From assembly GCA_948473085.1 (NCBI GenBank), contig CAOKWH010000007.1, positions 22,897 through 86,896 on the forward strand: a DNA stretch of 64,000 nucleotides, in the 5' to 3' direction. A program made the position numbers and the translations under genes. The stretch's first letter is position 1, and each line of letters opens with the position of its first letter. The notes beneath the pieces were generated by a model that ran no database searches, was not told the DNA's origin, and was given only the letters and a program-made list of their open reading frames with translations. Positions 26,354 to 34,875 of the stretch are shown here, in pieces. This stretch comes from an uncultured Clostridia bacterium. GTDB taxonomy: Bacteria; Bacillota; Clostridia; Oscillospirales; Ruminococcaceae.

Positions 26354-27754
26354 ATGAGCATTACAACAACCCAGCGCCCGCCCCAACCGCTGCTGCCGGT
26401 GGTGCCCGAAACGATTATTGTGCATCTGGGCAGGCCGGACCGGCCGGCGGAGAATGTGGAGGTGACCTTTGCCGACTACATCAAAAATGTGGCCTCCAGC
26501 GAAATTTATCCCACCTGGCCGGAGGAGGCCATCAAGGCCAACATTTTGGCCCAAATTTCCTTTGCGCTTAACCGCATTTACACCGAGTGGTACCCCAGCC
26601 GGGGGTATGACTTTGATATTACCTCCTCCACCCAGTTCGACCAGGCGTTCGTAAACGGGCGGGATGTGTTTGGGAATATCAGCGACCTGGTAGACGAAAT
26701 TTTTAACGACTATTTGGTGCGGGAAGGCCAGATCAACCCGCTGTTCGCCCAGTTTTGCAGCGGCACCACCGTCACCTGCGATGGCCTGTCCCAGTGGGGC
26801 AGTGTCACGCTGGCCAACCAGGGGTATGACGCGATGGGCATCCTGCGCTATTACTATGGCGACGGCATCCGCCTGGTGGAAAACGCGCCGGTGGGCGCGG
26901 TGGAAGGCTCCTTTTCCGGCATTCCGCTGGAACTGGGCAGCAGCAGCAACGATGTGTATACCATACAGATGGAACTCAACCGCATCCGGCAGAACTTCCC
27001 CGCCATCCCGCGTATCCCGGAGGTGGACGGCATCTTCGGCCCGGAAACACAGGCGGCCGTGCAGGCGTTCCAGCGGGCCTTTAACATGCCGGTTACCGGC
27101 GTGGTGGATAAGGGGGTATGGTACCGCATCCGGCAGATTTACACCAGTGTCAAGCGCCTGGCTGACCTGCAGGGCGAAGGGATTAAGCTGAGCGAGGCCA
27201 CGCCGCTCTATCCCACCACGCTGACAGTAGGGGACACCGGCATCAGCGTAACCACCGTGCAGTACTATCTCAATGTATTTGCCTACTTTAACCAGTATAT
27301 CCCCATGGTGCCCATTGACGGCATTTACAGCCAGCAGACAGCCGACGCCGTGGCCGCCTTCCAGCAGCAGTACGGCCTGGAAGTAACCGGCATTACCGAC
27401 CGGGACACCTGGCTGAAGATGCTGGAGGTGTACCGGGGCATCCTCTCGATGGTGCAGGGCAGCTATGAGGGCAGGATTGACCTGTATCCCGGCTTTGTCC
27501 TCTCCCAGGGGATGGAAGGCTCGGAGGTGTCGGCCCTGCAGCAGTATCTGGTGGCCATTGCCGGGCAGGACCCGGATATTGCCGCCACCGAGGTGACTGG
27601 CTATTTTGGCCCCCTCACCGAACAGGCGGTCCTGGCCGTGCAGCAGAAATATGGCATACCTGAAAGCGGCAATGTGGGCGCCCTGACCTGGAATACCATT
27701 ACCTATCTGGTGCGCCGGCCCTACCGGAGTATAATGGAGAATAACGGCTTCTAA
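26354..27754 (+). CDS. SpoIID-like plus peptidoglycan-binding repeats protein
   Basis: Protein of 466 residues. The N-terminal ~190 residues contain the SpoIID/LytB-like signature (VTCDGLSQWGSVTLANQG and YDAMGILRYYYGDGI). Three peptidoglycan-binding (PG_binding_1) units follow: VDGIFGPETQAAVQAFQ, IDGIYSQQTADAVAAFQ and TGYFGPLTEQAVLAVQ. No signal peptide is present, as for proteins used inside the forespore/mother cell. The pairing of SpoIID lytic transglycosylase and binding repeats suggests remodelling of spore peptidoglycan. It forms an operon with the gene upstream. Confidence 0.82.
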   Translation: MSITTTQRPPQPLLPVVPETIIVHLGRPDRPAENVEVTFADYIKNVASSEIYPTWPEEAIKANILAQISFALNRIYTEWYPSRGYDFDITSSTQFDQAFVNGRDVFGNISDLVDEIFNDYLVREGQINPLFAQFCSGTTVTCDGLSQWGSVTLANQGYDAMGILRYYYGDGIRLVENAPVGAVEGSFSGIPLELGSSSNDVYTIQMELNRIRQNFPAIPRIPEVDGIFGPETQAAVQAFQRAFNMPVTGVVDKGVWYRIRQIYTSVKRLADLQGEGIKLSEATPLYPTTLTVGDTGISVTTVQYYLNVFAYFNQYIPMVPIDGIYSQQTADAVAAFQQQYGLEVTGITDRDTWLKMLEVYRGILSMVQGSYEGRIDLYPGFVLSQGMEGSEVSALQQYLVAIAGQDPDIAATEVTGYFGPLTEQAVLAVQQKYGIPESGNVGALTWNTITYLVRRPYRSIMENNGF

Positions 27755-27820
27755 GCCGCCAAATATAGCGGGAAGTTGTCCGGGGCGCTGGAAGAAAAGC
27801 CGCTAAATGTGGCGGATTGG

Positions 27821-28300
27821 TTAGCCAATAACCGGGCTGCGGCGTTCGAATAAAACAGTATCATGCCAGCAGCCATCGGCGGCAATGGCAATGCGTTCCC
27901 GCACGCCTACCTCCCGGAAGCCGCAGCTGCGGTGCAGCGCCCGGCTGGCTGTGTTTTCGGCAAACACCGAGGACATCAGCGTCCAGCAGCCCTGCTGTTC
28001 CGAACAGGCAATCAGTTCCTGGAGCAGGGCCTTGCCCACCCCTTTGCCCCGGTGCCCGGCGGCAATATAGATGCTCACCTCCACAACGCCGCGGTACACC
28101 GGCCGGGCGCTGGTGGGGGAGAGGGCTGCCCAGCCGGCAATCTCCCCGGCTTCCTCCATCACCAGGCGGCAGGCGGGCAGGTGGGAGCTGTCCCACTGGG
28201 CATACTCCGGGGCCTCCTGCTGGAAGGTGGCGATGCCCTCCAAATAAATGCGGCGGACCTGCGGCCAGTCCGCCGGTGTCATGGCGCGAATTTTCGACAT
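27821..28300 (-). CDS. GNAT N-acetyltransferase (phosphinothricin acetyltransferase-like)
   Basis: Acetyl-CoA-dependent acyltransferase of 159 residues. The acetyl-CoA loop is HRGKGVGKALLQEL, preceded by VEVSIYIAAG, and ASRALHRSCGFREVG follows. The order and length match the Pat/MddA group that acetylates phosphinothricin or methionine sulfoximine-like compounds; the true substrate is unknown. The start ATG 28300 follows AAAGGAGCAT. It diverges from the LysM-GH18 gene. Confidence 0.85.
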   Translation of the reverse strand: MSKIRAMTPADWPQVRRIYLEGIATFQQEAPEYAQWDSSHLPACRLVMEEAGEIAGWAALSPTSARPVYRGVVEVSIYIAAGHRGKGVGKALLQELIACSEQQGCWTLMSSVFAENTASRALHRSCGFREVGVRERIAIAADGCWHDTVLFERRSPVIG

Positions 28301-28462
28301 GGCAATATGCTCCTTTCGTTGGATGCTTTCTCCCGTTCCGACAGGATGGGGGTTCTGCTTCTCTCTATCTTACGCCATTTTTGGGCAAAAGTCCATCCCT
28401 ATATAAGCGGGCAGCGGCCCGGTTCCAGCGCAATATCAACAGTAGAAAAGGTGTGATTGATT

Positions 28463-29312
28463 TTGATTATCTATGTAGTAAAGAATGGGGATTCCCTCAG
28501 CCAGATTGCCGAAACCTATGGGGTCAGCCAGCAGGAGCTGATTACGGCCAACCAGCTCAACTATCCCGACCGGCTGGTGGTGGGCCAGGCACTGGTTATC
28601 CCCACCCAGGGGGAGGGCATCCACATTGTGGCCCGGGGGGAAACGCTGTTTTCCATTGCCGCCATGCATGGCCTGGACTTTGAGGAGCTGATGGCCGCCA
28701 ACCCGGAGATTGTCAACCCCAACAGCATCTATATCGGCCAGCAGATTGTGATTCCCGGCGTGACGCCCGAGCTTTCGGACAGTATTGATGTAAACGGCTA
28801 TGCCTATTCCACCATGAACCGGGAAACCCTCTCCCGCACCCTGCCCGACCTGACCTTTTTGAGCATTTTCAGCCATGACGCCCGGCCCAGCGGCCGCCTG
28901 GCCACCACCAGCGACGGAGCCATGATTACCGCGGCCTATTCCGCCGGGGCAGGGCCGATTATGGTGGTTACCAACATCCGGGAAGGGGGCAACTTTGATA
29001 GCGGGCTGGCCAGCTGGCTGCTCACCGATATCGAAACCCGGGACCGGCTGATTGAGGATATTGTATCGGTGGCCACCGAGAAGGGCTACTACGGCGTGGA
29101 TATCGACTTTGAGAATGTATACGGCGGCGACCGCGTGGCCTACAACGAATTTTTGCGCATCCTCTCCCAGCGGCTGCACGCCAACGGGCTGATCCTCACC
29201 ACGGCCATTGCCCCCAAGACCTCCGCCAATATGACCGGAATCCTCTACGAGGGGCACGACTACAACGCCCACGGCCAGTATGCCGACCGGGTGACATTGA
29301 TGACTTATGAAC
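28463..29312 (+). pseudogene. LysM–GH18 spore hydrolase gene interrupted by the prophage
   Basis: Two LysM domains (VVKNGDSLSQIAETYGVSQQ; HIVARGETLFSIAAMHGLDF) and the first part of a glycoside hydrolase 18 domain with the catalytic DIDFE motif (YYGVDIDFENVYGG), as in YaaH/SleL-type spore cortex-fragment hydrolases. Family proteins are ~420-430 residues; this copy stays homologous only to about residue 283 (VTLMTYE). The frame then reads phage DNA and stops at 29371. TTG 28463 is preferred over TTG 28457 because AAGGTGTG lies 7 nt upstream. The missing 3' part should lie at the right prophage end beyond the window. Confidence 0.85.
29292..29312. other. Predicted left attachment site (attL) zone
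   Basis: The GH18 frame loses similarity after LMTYE. Codon choice already changes from the host's GC-rich style at ACA TTG ATG ACT TAT GAA, so the crossover probably lies in this interval. The serine recombinase gene ends 38 bp further in, the usual place for an integrase next to its att site. The exact core dinucleotide cannot be set without attR or the empty site. Confidence 0.6.
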
Positions 29313-29349
29313 AAGTCCGATTGACTGTATTAACCTCCCTTGGCGGGGC

Positions 29350-30873
29350 TCAGTCCTCAAACTTTAGGTAAAGGGTGAGGGCTGGGGGGGTATCGCGGTC
29401 GGGGCGGAGGTAGTCAATCCGCCGTAAAACGGTTTTGAGCAGCCGGTTTTTTTCCAGGGCCGAATTTAGATGCAGGTAGGTGTCCAGCACCGATTGGATC
29501 CTGGGTATCAGGGCAGCTGCTTGTGCCTCTTTTGTCTGTGTAAGCCCCCGTTGCTGCTCCAGCTGGGCGGCAGTTTCTGCCAAAGCAGCAAGCTGCTCCT
29601 CCAGATGGGTGCGCCGGGAGACGAATGTACTTTTGTCATAGATGCCCTGTTCCAGCAAGTCAAACAGGTTCCCCAGCTGGCGCTGGAGGCGCTCCTGTTC
29701 CCGCCGGAGCTGGACAAGCTGTTGTTCGGTGCGCTTTATCTCATCGGCTATCACATTCCTTTCCGATTCTGTATGACTGAACGCCGATAGGCTCTGTCTG
29801 AGCGCTTCCAAAAGCTGTAATTCCAATGTTGCCACATCGGTATACTGGCAGGGGCAGCCCGGTGTAACACAGTACATCGACCCACCCCGCGCATTGGTCT
29901 GCCGCTTCATGGCATAGCCGCAAAGTTGGCATTTCATCAGCCCGGAAAAGGGGTTTTGCGGCTTGTATTTCTTGGTGGTGTGTACCAGGGCAGAGCTTTT
30001 CAGCTTCTCTGCCGCCTGGTACCACTCCTCTTCCGAAATAAGCCCCTCATGCAGGCCGTCAATCAAGGTATATTCACCAAATGCCTTGACAGGACGGATT
30101 ACCTTTTGGACGCCATTCTCAAAGACCTTGACCTTTGGGCGATACCCTATCTTTATTTTACCCATATAGACCGGGTTTGACAAGATTTTTTGTACGGTTG
30201 ACCCGCTCCAGAAGTGCTTTTTCTGGGTGCGGTAGCCCGAATTGTTCAGGACAGTGGCAAGCTCCCCGGTGCCCAGGCTATTTTCCCCCAGATAGAGGGA
30301 ATAGATCAGGCGCACTGTATCGGCGTCGGTGTTGGGGATGAGGGTATAGCCCTTCTGGTCGGGCAGCTTCTGCTTCTCATAGCCAAAAGGAGGGATACCG
30401 CCAATATATTTGCCCTGCTTGGCCGAAGCCTGCCGCCCCCGCATCAGGCGGCGGTTGATGGTTTTCAGCTCCCGGCGGGACATATACAGGCCAAATTCAA
30501 AATATTCCTCATCAAATTCGTCGTTGGGGTCATACACCTTCATGGGTGTGATAATCTTGGTGCCGTTGTACTGGAATGCCTTTGCCACCGCGCCCTGGTC
30601 CTGGGTGTCCCCTCTGGCCAGACGCTCAATTTCCACCACCAGCACCCCGTCCCAATCCCCGGCGCTTACCTCCCGGAGCAGCTGCTGCATCACCGGGCGC
30701 CCGGCAATACTGTCGCCGGATACCACCTCCCGGTAGATGGCCTCTATTTGCAGTCCCAGGCGTTGGGCGGTTTCCCACAACAGCTGTTCATGGCGGATGA
30801 GCACATCCTCCTCAGCCTGGCCGGGGTGGTCGCTGTCCTTGCGGGATTTGCGCAGATACATACAGTAGGGCAT
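29350..30873 (-). CDS. Large serine recombinase (prophage integrase)
   Basis: Site-specific recombinase of 507 residues. The resolvase domain starts MPYCMYLRKSRKD, with Ser10 the likely nucleophile, and contains VVEIERLARG. The recombinase domain (~165-270) has IPPFGYEKQ and the helix before FWSGSTVQKILSNPVYMGK. A zinc ribbon (CQLCGYAMKRQ ... CVTPGCPC) and a long coiled coil (~365-450) follow, as in phiC31/TP901-like integrases. ATG 30873 is chosen because GGAAGGAG lies upstream; the frame is open to 30912. Confidence 0.93.
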   Translation of the reverse strand: MPYCMYLRKSRKDSDHPGQAEEDVLIRHEQLLWETAQRLGLQIEAIYREVVSGDSIAGRPVMQQLLREVSAGDWDGVLVVEIERLARGDTQDQGAVAKAFQYNGTKIITPMKVYDPNDEFDEEYFEFGLYMSRRELKTINRRLMRGRQASAKQGKYIGGIPPFGYEKQKLPDQKGYTLIPNTDADTVRLIYSLYLGENSLGTGELATVLNNSGYRTQKKHFWSGSTVQKILSNPVYMGKIKIGYRPKVKVFENGVQKVIRPVKAFGEYTLIDGLHEGLISEEEWYQAAEKLKSSALVHTTKKYKPQNPFSGLMKCQLCGYAMKRQTNARGGSMYCVTPGCPCQYTDVATLELQLLEALRQSLSAFSHTESERNVIADEIKRTEQQLVQLRREQERLQRQLGNLFDLLEQGIYDKSTFVSRRTHLEEQLAALAETAAQLEQQRGLTQTKEAQAAALIPRIQSVLDTYLHLNSALEKNRLLKTVLRRIDYLRPDRDTPPALTLYLKFED

Positions 30874-31134
30874 GGTTTTTTGGCTCCTTCCGGTGTGATA
30901 CAAAACTGCCATAGGGTTCCTTTTCCTATGGCAGTTAAAAACTGAAAAGTATTTCTGGCTCTGGCTCCCTTTTTAAGGTAGGCAGTGTCAGCTATCAAGT
31001 ACCCATAAGGGATACTATGCTTGCCAGCGCCCATTATTCTTTATACTGAATAAAAACAAATGGGGAATGGATAGCTCTTTGATATATGATAAATGGAACC
31101 ACCAAAAGGGCGAATGCCCCATAGATGGCGTTTT

Positions 31135-31716
31135 TTAGTTTTCCGGTGACAGCGCGGCGTCCCTCAGGTATTCTGCAAGCTCCAGAATCCAGCCGGGCCG
31201 ATAGGGGCCTTTTAGCAGCAGCTCGCCGTTTTTATACTCCGCCACCTCTGCAAAGCCGTTTTCGTTGTCATAAAAGATGGCAGTATCGCAGTAGGGGAGG
31301 ATGCGGGCCACATCGGCAAAGCGGCGCTCAAACCGGCGCAGCACATCTGCCACTGGGATGTCATGCCCGCCTTTGGCCACCCGGTTACGGATACGGGCAA
31401 GGCTTTCCTGCGTACTGTCCAGGCCGACATAGTAGAGGCGGATGTGGTAGCCGGCCTCTTTGGCAGCCTGCACAGTGCGTTCGGTGCGGCCGCCGGAAAG
31501 GGTGGTTTCCTGTGTAAAGCAAACCCCTTTTTGCAGGCAGCTATCAATTTTGTGGATGGCTGCCCTGCCACCATCAATGGGATTCCCGCCCAATGCAGTT
31601 GTCAGATGGTCTACATCAATAATAATTCCCAGGTTATCCAGTTCCCGGCGCAGGACGCCGGTCAGGCTGGATTTTCCCACCCCGTTTACCCCGCCAATAA
31701 TGGTATAGATCTTCAA
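31135..31716 (-). CDS. Zeta-toxin-like P-loop kinase
   Basis: Protein of 193 residues with a Walker A motif (GGVNGVGKSSLTG), an Asp-containing strand IIDVDHL, FTQETTLSGG and an Arg-rich lid (SLARIRNRVAKGGHDI). This is the arrangement of zeta/PezT kinases, which phosphorylate UDP-N-acetylglucosamine; single zeta-like kinases without an epsilon partner also exist with other roles. No epsilon-like antitoxin gene is adjacent. TTG 31716 is chosen for GGGAGG upstream. It shares its strand with the Fic and ImmA genes. Confidence 0.75.
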   Translation of the reverse strand: MKIYTIIGGVNGVGKSSLTGVLRRELDNLGIIIDVDHLTTALGGNPIDGGRAAIHKIDSCLQKGVCFTQETTLSGGRTERTVQAAKEAGYHIRLYYVGLDSTQESLARIRNRVAKGGHDIPVADVLRRFERRFADVARILPYCDTAIFYDNENGFAEVAEYKNGELLLKGPYRPGWILELAEYLRDAALSPEN

Positions 31717-31767
31717 GGTGCTTATCCCTCCCAAAAACTTTATCTATTACGCCCGCTTTTGGCCTAT

Positions 31768-32460
31768 CTAAAGCGTTTTTTCCTGTGCCGGGTCCCAGCC
31801 AAAGGCCCTGGCCCGTTCCTGTTCAGCGGTGTGGCACTGGCGGAAAAACTCAGCCAGGCCAGCGGCATTTTGTTCGGCCAGCAGGCGGAAGTATTCGGTG
31901 CGGCTCTCCTGGGGGATAACCAGCGGCAGCAGCCCCTGCCGGAGCAGCTCAAACGAGAGCAGTACCCGCCCGGTACGGCCATTGCCATCGGCAAAGGGGT
32001 GGATACGCTCAAAAGCCAAATGAGTGACAGCCAGCTTTTCAAACAGGTCGGTATAGGCTGTATGGTGGTAATTGTGGATGAAGTACATCATCTGGTTTTT
32101 AATCTTAGCAGGGGCAGGGGGGAGATGTTCAGCCCCCTGGATAAACACCTGTACGGTGCGATAGCCGTCTATTTCGTCAATATTCCGATTGATTAGCGTA
32201 GCAATTTTAATAATCAGCGCTTCGCTTAGTTCTTCGTCCAGATGGTTTAGCGCCTCATTCAGGGCGTATTTTAAATTGGTAGCTTCATAAAGCTCCCGGG
32301 CTGTGGCTTTAATCTGAAAACGGTTGTCATTCCAAAGGATGGCGTAGGTTTCGGCATAGGAGAGGGTGTTGCCTTCCATCGCGTTGGAATGGTAGACGCT
32401 GCGTGTAATCCAGTCCTCAAAATAGGGGCGGGTTTGGAAAATAAAGTCTTTTGCGCTCAT
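31768..32460 (-). CDS. Fic-domain protein with N-terminal inhibitory motif
   Basis: Protein of 230 residues. The active-site loop HPFADGNGRTGR (HxFxDGNGRxxR) is complete, so AMP-transfer to a target hydroxyl is expected. The N-terminal helix contains SNAMEG, a match to the inhibitory S/T-x3-E-G/N motif, so this is a self-inhibited class II Fic rather than a free toxin. The start at ATG 32460 follows GAGGGAAGCC. It lies 11 bp after the ImmA gene. Confidence 0.88.
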   Translation of the reverse strand: MSAKDFIFQTRPYFEDWITRSVYHSNAMEGNTLSYAETYAILWNDNRFQIKATARELYEATNLKYALNEALNHLDEELSEALIIKIATLINRNIDEIDGYRTVQVFIQGAEHLPPAPAKIKNQMMYFIHNYHHTAYTDLFEKLAVTHLAFERIHPFADGNGRTGRVLLSFELLRQGLLPLVIPQESRTEYFRLLAEQNAAGLAEFFRQCHTAEQERARAFGWDPAQEKTL

Positions 32461-32471
32461 ATTGGCTTCCC

Positions 32472-32927
32472 TCAATTCCTATTTTTATTACGCAAAATCT
32501 CTGCCTGGTACAGCTGGGCAATTCGCATGTCCACCCCCAGACGGGCAGCCAGCTGTTCGGTAGTTTCCCCTTCCAGCAATAGTTCATCCGGGTGGGGCTG
32601 CATCAGGCAGACCGAAAAGGTGTCCGCTTCTATCTCCTGCCTACTGGGGATGAGCAGGGTGTGCCGATCCATAAAAACCCGGTTCTGCCCCCGGTGGTAG
32701 AGGTGGTGGCCCAGCTCGTGCCCCAGCACAAAGCGGCAGGTGCGTTCGTCCAGCTCGCTGTCTATAAACACAAAGGTGTTGCGTTTAAGCCGCTTGTACA
32801 TCCCTCGGATGCCGGACATGGGAACGGATAGGATAACAACGCCCATCTCCTGCAAAATACTCTGCGGGTCGTTGGTGCCATATTTGTTGGTAAGGCGTTG
32901 CGCTCGCTGCAGCAAGGTCATCCGCAT
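32472..32927 (-). CDS. ImmA/IrrE-family metallopeptidase
   Basis: Protein of 151 residues with the zinc motif HELGHHLYH and a downstream Glu (EIEADTFSV). In phages and ICEs such peptidases cleave the neighbouring repressor after a DNA-damage signal. The gene starts with an ATG that overlaps the stop of the repressor gene by 1 nt (TAATG), so the two are translationally coupled. The C-terminal end carries a helix-turn-helix-like segment EQLAARLGVDMRIAQLY. Confidence 0.9.
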   Translation of the reverse strand: MRMTLLQRAQRLTNKYGTNDPQSILQEMGVVILSVPMSGIRGMYKRLKRNTFVFIDSELDERTCRFVLGHELGHHLYHRGQNRVFMDRHTLLIPSRQEIEADTFSVCLMQPHPDELLLEGETTEQLAARLGVDMRIAQLYQAEILRNKNRN

Positions 32928-33349
32928 TACTCTCCTTTTTGATATTTTTTGGGGGTATATTTTTCTTTATTCACCTTTTTGGCGTATTCCAGCGCCATTG
33001 CCATTGCATTGCGGATACTTTCCACCGCCTCCGGGGTGGCCGGGTCGCCGTCAAACATGAGGTCGCCGCTGCTCTCCAAGTCCTCCATCAGCGCCTCCAA
33101 GTCCCGGGCAATATCCTTTTTATCCTTTTCTGTGAGCCCGCCGCTGGCGGGCCCTTTTTCTTTATCCAGAAGATAGTCGACCGATACGCCAAAATACGCA
33201 GCTATTTTTTCCAGAGTGTTCCCGTTTGGAGTAGCACCCGTATTTTTCCACTTGGTTGGTGTAGCTTTACTCATCCCCATATCCAAGGAAGCCCTTGTGG
33301 GGGTTACATTTTTGCTTTTACAAAGCTCTACGAATATGTCATAAAACAT
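32927..33349 (-). CDS. Prophage repressor (XRE family)
   Basis: Protein of 140 residues. An N-terminal helix-turn-helix (~7-60: VTPTRASLDMGMSKATPTKWKN ends with FGVSVDYLLDKEK, split here by the linker) precedes a ~75-residue acidic and then basic tail. The coupling to ImmA and the divergent operator region toward 33549 identify it as the lysogeny repressor. Confidence 0.87.
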   Translation of the reverse strand: MFYDIFVELCKSKNVTPTRASLDMGMSKATPTKWKNTGATPNGNTLEKIAAYFGVSVDYLLDKEKGPASGGLTEKDKKDIARDLEALMEDLESSGDLMFDGDPATPEAVESIRNAMAMALEYAKKVNKEKYTPKKYQKGE

Positions 33350-33383
33350 AAAAACGCTCCTGTTTTTGGTACATCATGCAGAA

Positions 33384-33547
33384 GCTAACTTTTTTCAGCA
33401 AAACCATTGACAAGAAAACTAAAGTTTACTATAATGTAACTATAAGTTGAAATAAGTTAACCGCTTAATATATTTTACCTACAAATAAATGATAACACAA
33501 AAGTTAACAATATTCAACTAATTTTAATGGAAAGGAGTAAACTTTAG
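33384..33547. promoter_or_regulatory. Prophage switch operator region
   Basis: AT-rich region between the repressor and the 64-aa HTH gene. Candidate operators are GCTAACTT (33384-33391), AAGTTAAC (33454-33461) and AAGTTAAC (33501-33508). An exact inverted pair, CTAAAGTTTAC (33419-33429) and GTAAACTTTAG (33537-33547), places one arm inside the rightward promoter spacer and the other over the ribosome-binding region of the next gene. Confidence 0.6.
33407..33435 (+). promoter_or_regulatory. Consensus rightward prophage promoter
   Basis: TTGACA (33407-33412), a 17-bp spacer and TATAAT (33430-33435): a perfect sigma-A promoter directed at the Cro-like gene. The CTAAAGTTTAC arm fills the end of the spacer. 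Confidence 0.85.
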
Positions 33548-33548
33548 T

Positions 33549-33743
33549 ATGCCTGCACAGTGGACAGCAGATATTTTAGCAAAAATGCACATGAATTGCA
33601 TCACTTCGCTTCAACTTGCAAATCGGTTGGGGTATCGGCGGGAGTATGTTAGCCAGATTTTGAACGGACACCGCAGCCCTAAAGGCGCAGAGGAAAAGTT
33701 CCGAACCGCTTTGGAGGAGCTGGTAGGGGAAAAGACAGCATAG
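33549..33743 (+). CDS. Small HTH protein (Cro-like)
   Basis: Protein of 64 residues with a helix-turn-helix (SLQLANRLGYRREYVSQILNGHRSP). It is the first rightward gene, opposite the repressor, as expected for a Cro-type regulator. The inverted repeat overlaps its ribosome-binding site GGAAAGGAG. After it, 33744-33900 holds only a GCCGCC/GGCGGC hairpin (33771-33789). Confidence 0.75.
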   Translation: MPAQWTADILAKMHMNCITSLQLANRLGYRREYVSQILNGHRSPKGAEEKFRTALEELVGEKTA

Positions 33744-33900
33744 ATGGAAGGCGGGAGGGGGAAAGGGAAAAGCCGCCTGGATAGGCGGCGGGGATAGTCC
33801 AGTTTGGAGTAGATCTGCTCTACATGTAGCCCGATAAGGACAAAGCAAAGCAACAGTACAACCGATCAGGTAAAGTGGACGGCCTTTATTGAGTGTGTGA

Positions 33901-34794
33901 TTAAAGTTCCAACTGTAATTGTTCCGGCTCGCTATGAAGAATATCCCCATGTACTTCTACTATGGTGTATTTGGTTGACCCATAGATAGGATTTTGATCT
34001 TCGTCTAAATCAGTTGTTACTTCTAAGAGAACTTTAATATAGTCACCAGCCTTAATACCTTCGCCCTGATGGATTTTTTCAAGAAAGGATTCATCGGCTA
34101 TTGTTGCCCGAATTGTCTTTTCCTCCCATTTAAAAGTCCACTGAGACTTACCCAAAAAATCAGGAGATTTTATCAGGAGCTCTGTTTCATATCTATATTT
34201 TATCGAATGAATAACTTCTGTAATTGGTTGAATTTTAGTCATATTATTTAATGCTTCAGAGGAAAAATGACTGCTTTGCTGGTTAGTTGAAATAGAAAAC
34301 CCACCTTCAGGATTATGTTCAAGGACATCCTTGGAGATGTTTACAACTTTTGTATCAATAGAAAAATTGTAAATAATTGCAGCCCCATTTTTGGAAACAC
34401 AGATATTGCTCCCATCCTGGGCTTCTATCATAACCTGGCCGTTAGAAGTAGAGGAAACCTTTTTAGGCGGTTCTCCTTTTAGAAATTTTTTAATTTCAAA
34501 AAACTCTTTTACGGATGTCAGTATATTTTGTGCCAAGTTAATCTGTGGTGATAGCAGATTAAAAAGATTAGCAGCGATTTCACAGATAGAGGAGAAGTTG
34601 ATTTGAAAGCTGCCATTTTGAAAAGCCATAACATTCATTTTTAAATATGCTTCAGAGTTTTCTTCTTTAGCAGCTAATTTAGATAGTTCAGCAATATTTT
34701 TTATAATATCGGCAAGTAAAGAAGCATCAATATAACTGCCGCCATCCAAATGAAAGGAAAAATAGGCTTCACTTTTTACAAGTCTTTCTCTCAT
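33901..34794 (-). CDS. AT-rich prophage accessory protein, unknown function
   Basis: Protein of 297 residues with no recognised family. The N-terminal ~120 residues are helical; the C-terminal half is beta-rich (GDYIKVLLEVTTDLDEDQNPIYGSTKYTIVEVHG). No signal peptide or membrane helix is seen. Codon use is distinctly AT-rich compared with both host and phage structural genes, a sign of separate acquisition (moron). It lies on the lysogeny strand, so it may be expressed in the prophage state. Confidence 0.6.
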   Translation of the reverse strand: MRERLVKSEAYFSFHLDGGSYIDASLLADIIKNIAELSKLAAKEENSEAYLKMNVMAFQNGSFQINFSSICEIAANLFNLLSPQINLAQNILTSVKEFFEIKKFLKGEPPKKVSSTSNGQVMIEAQDGSNICVSKNGAAIIYNFSIDTKVVNISKDVLEHNPEGGFSISTNQQSSHFSSEALNNMTKIQPITEVIHSIKYRYETELLIKSPDFLGKSQWTFKWEEKTIRATIADESFLEKIHQGEGIKAGDYIKVLLEVTTDLDEDQNPIYGSTKYTIVEVHGDILHSEPEQLQLEL

Positions 34795-34875
34795 ATATCC
34801 ACCCTCCTTATATCAATTATATCAGATTTTATTGTTATAGGCAACAAAATATGGTACAATTAAGAATTTATACTT

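Noticed and set aside
29301..29371. Phage-encoded C-terminus (QVRLTVLTSLGGAQSSNFR) of the interrupted GH18 as a functional fusion
   Set aside because: The added residues are a random read into the attachment region and overlap the recombinase stop; half of the GH18 barrel is missing, so activity is not expected.
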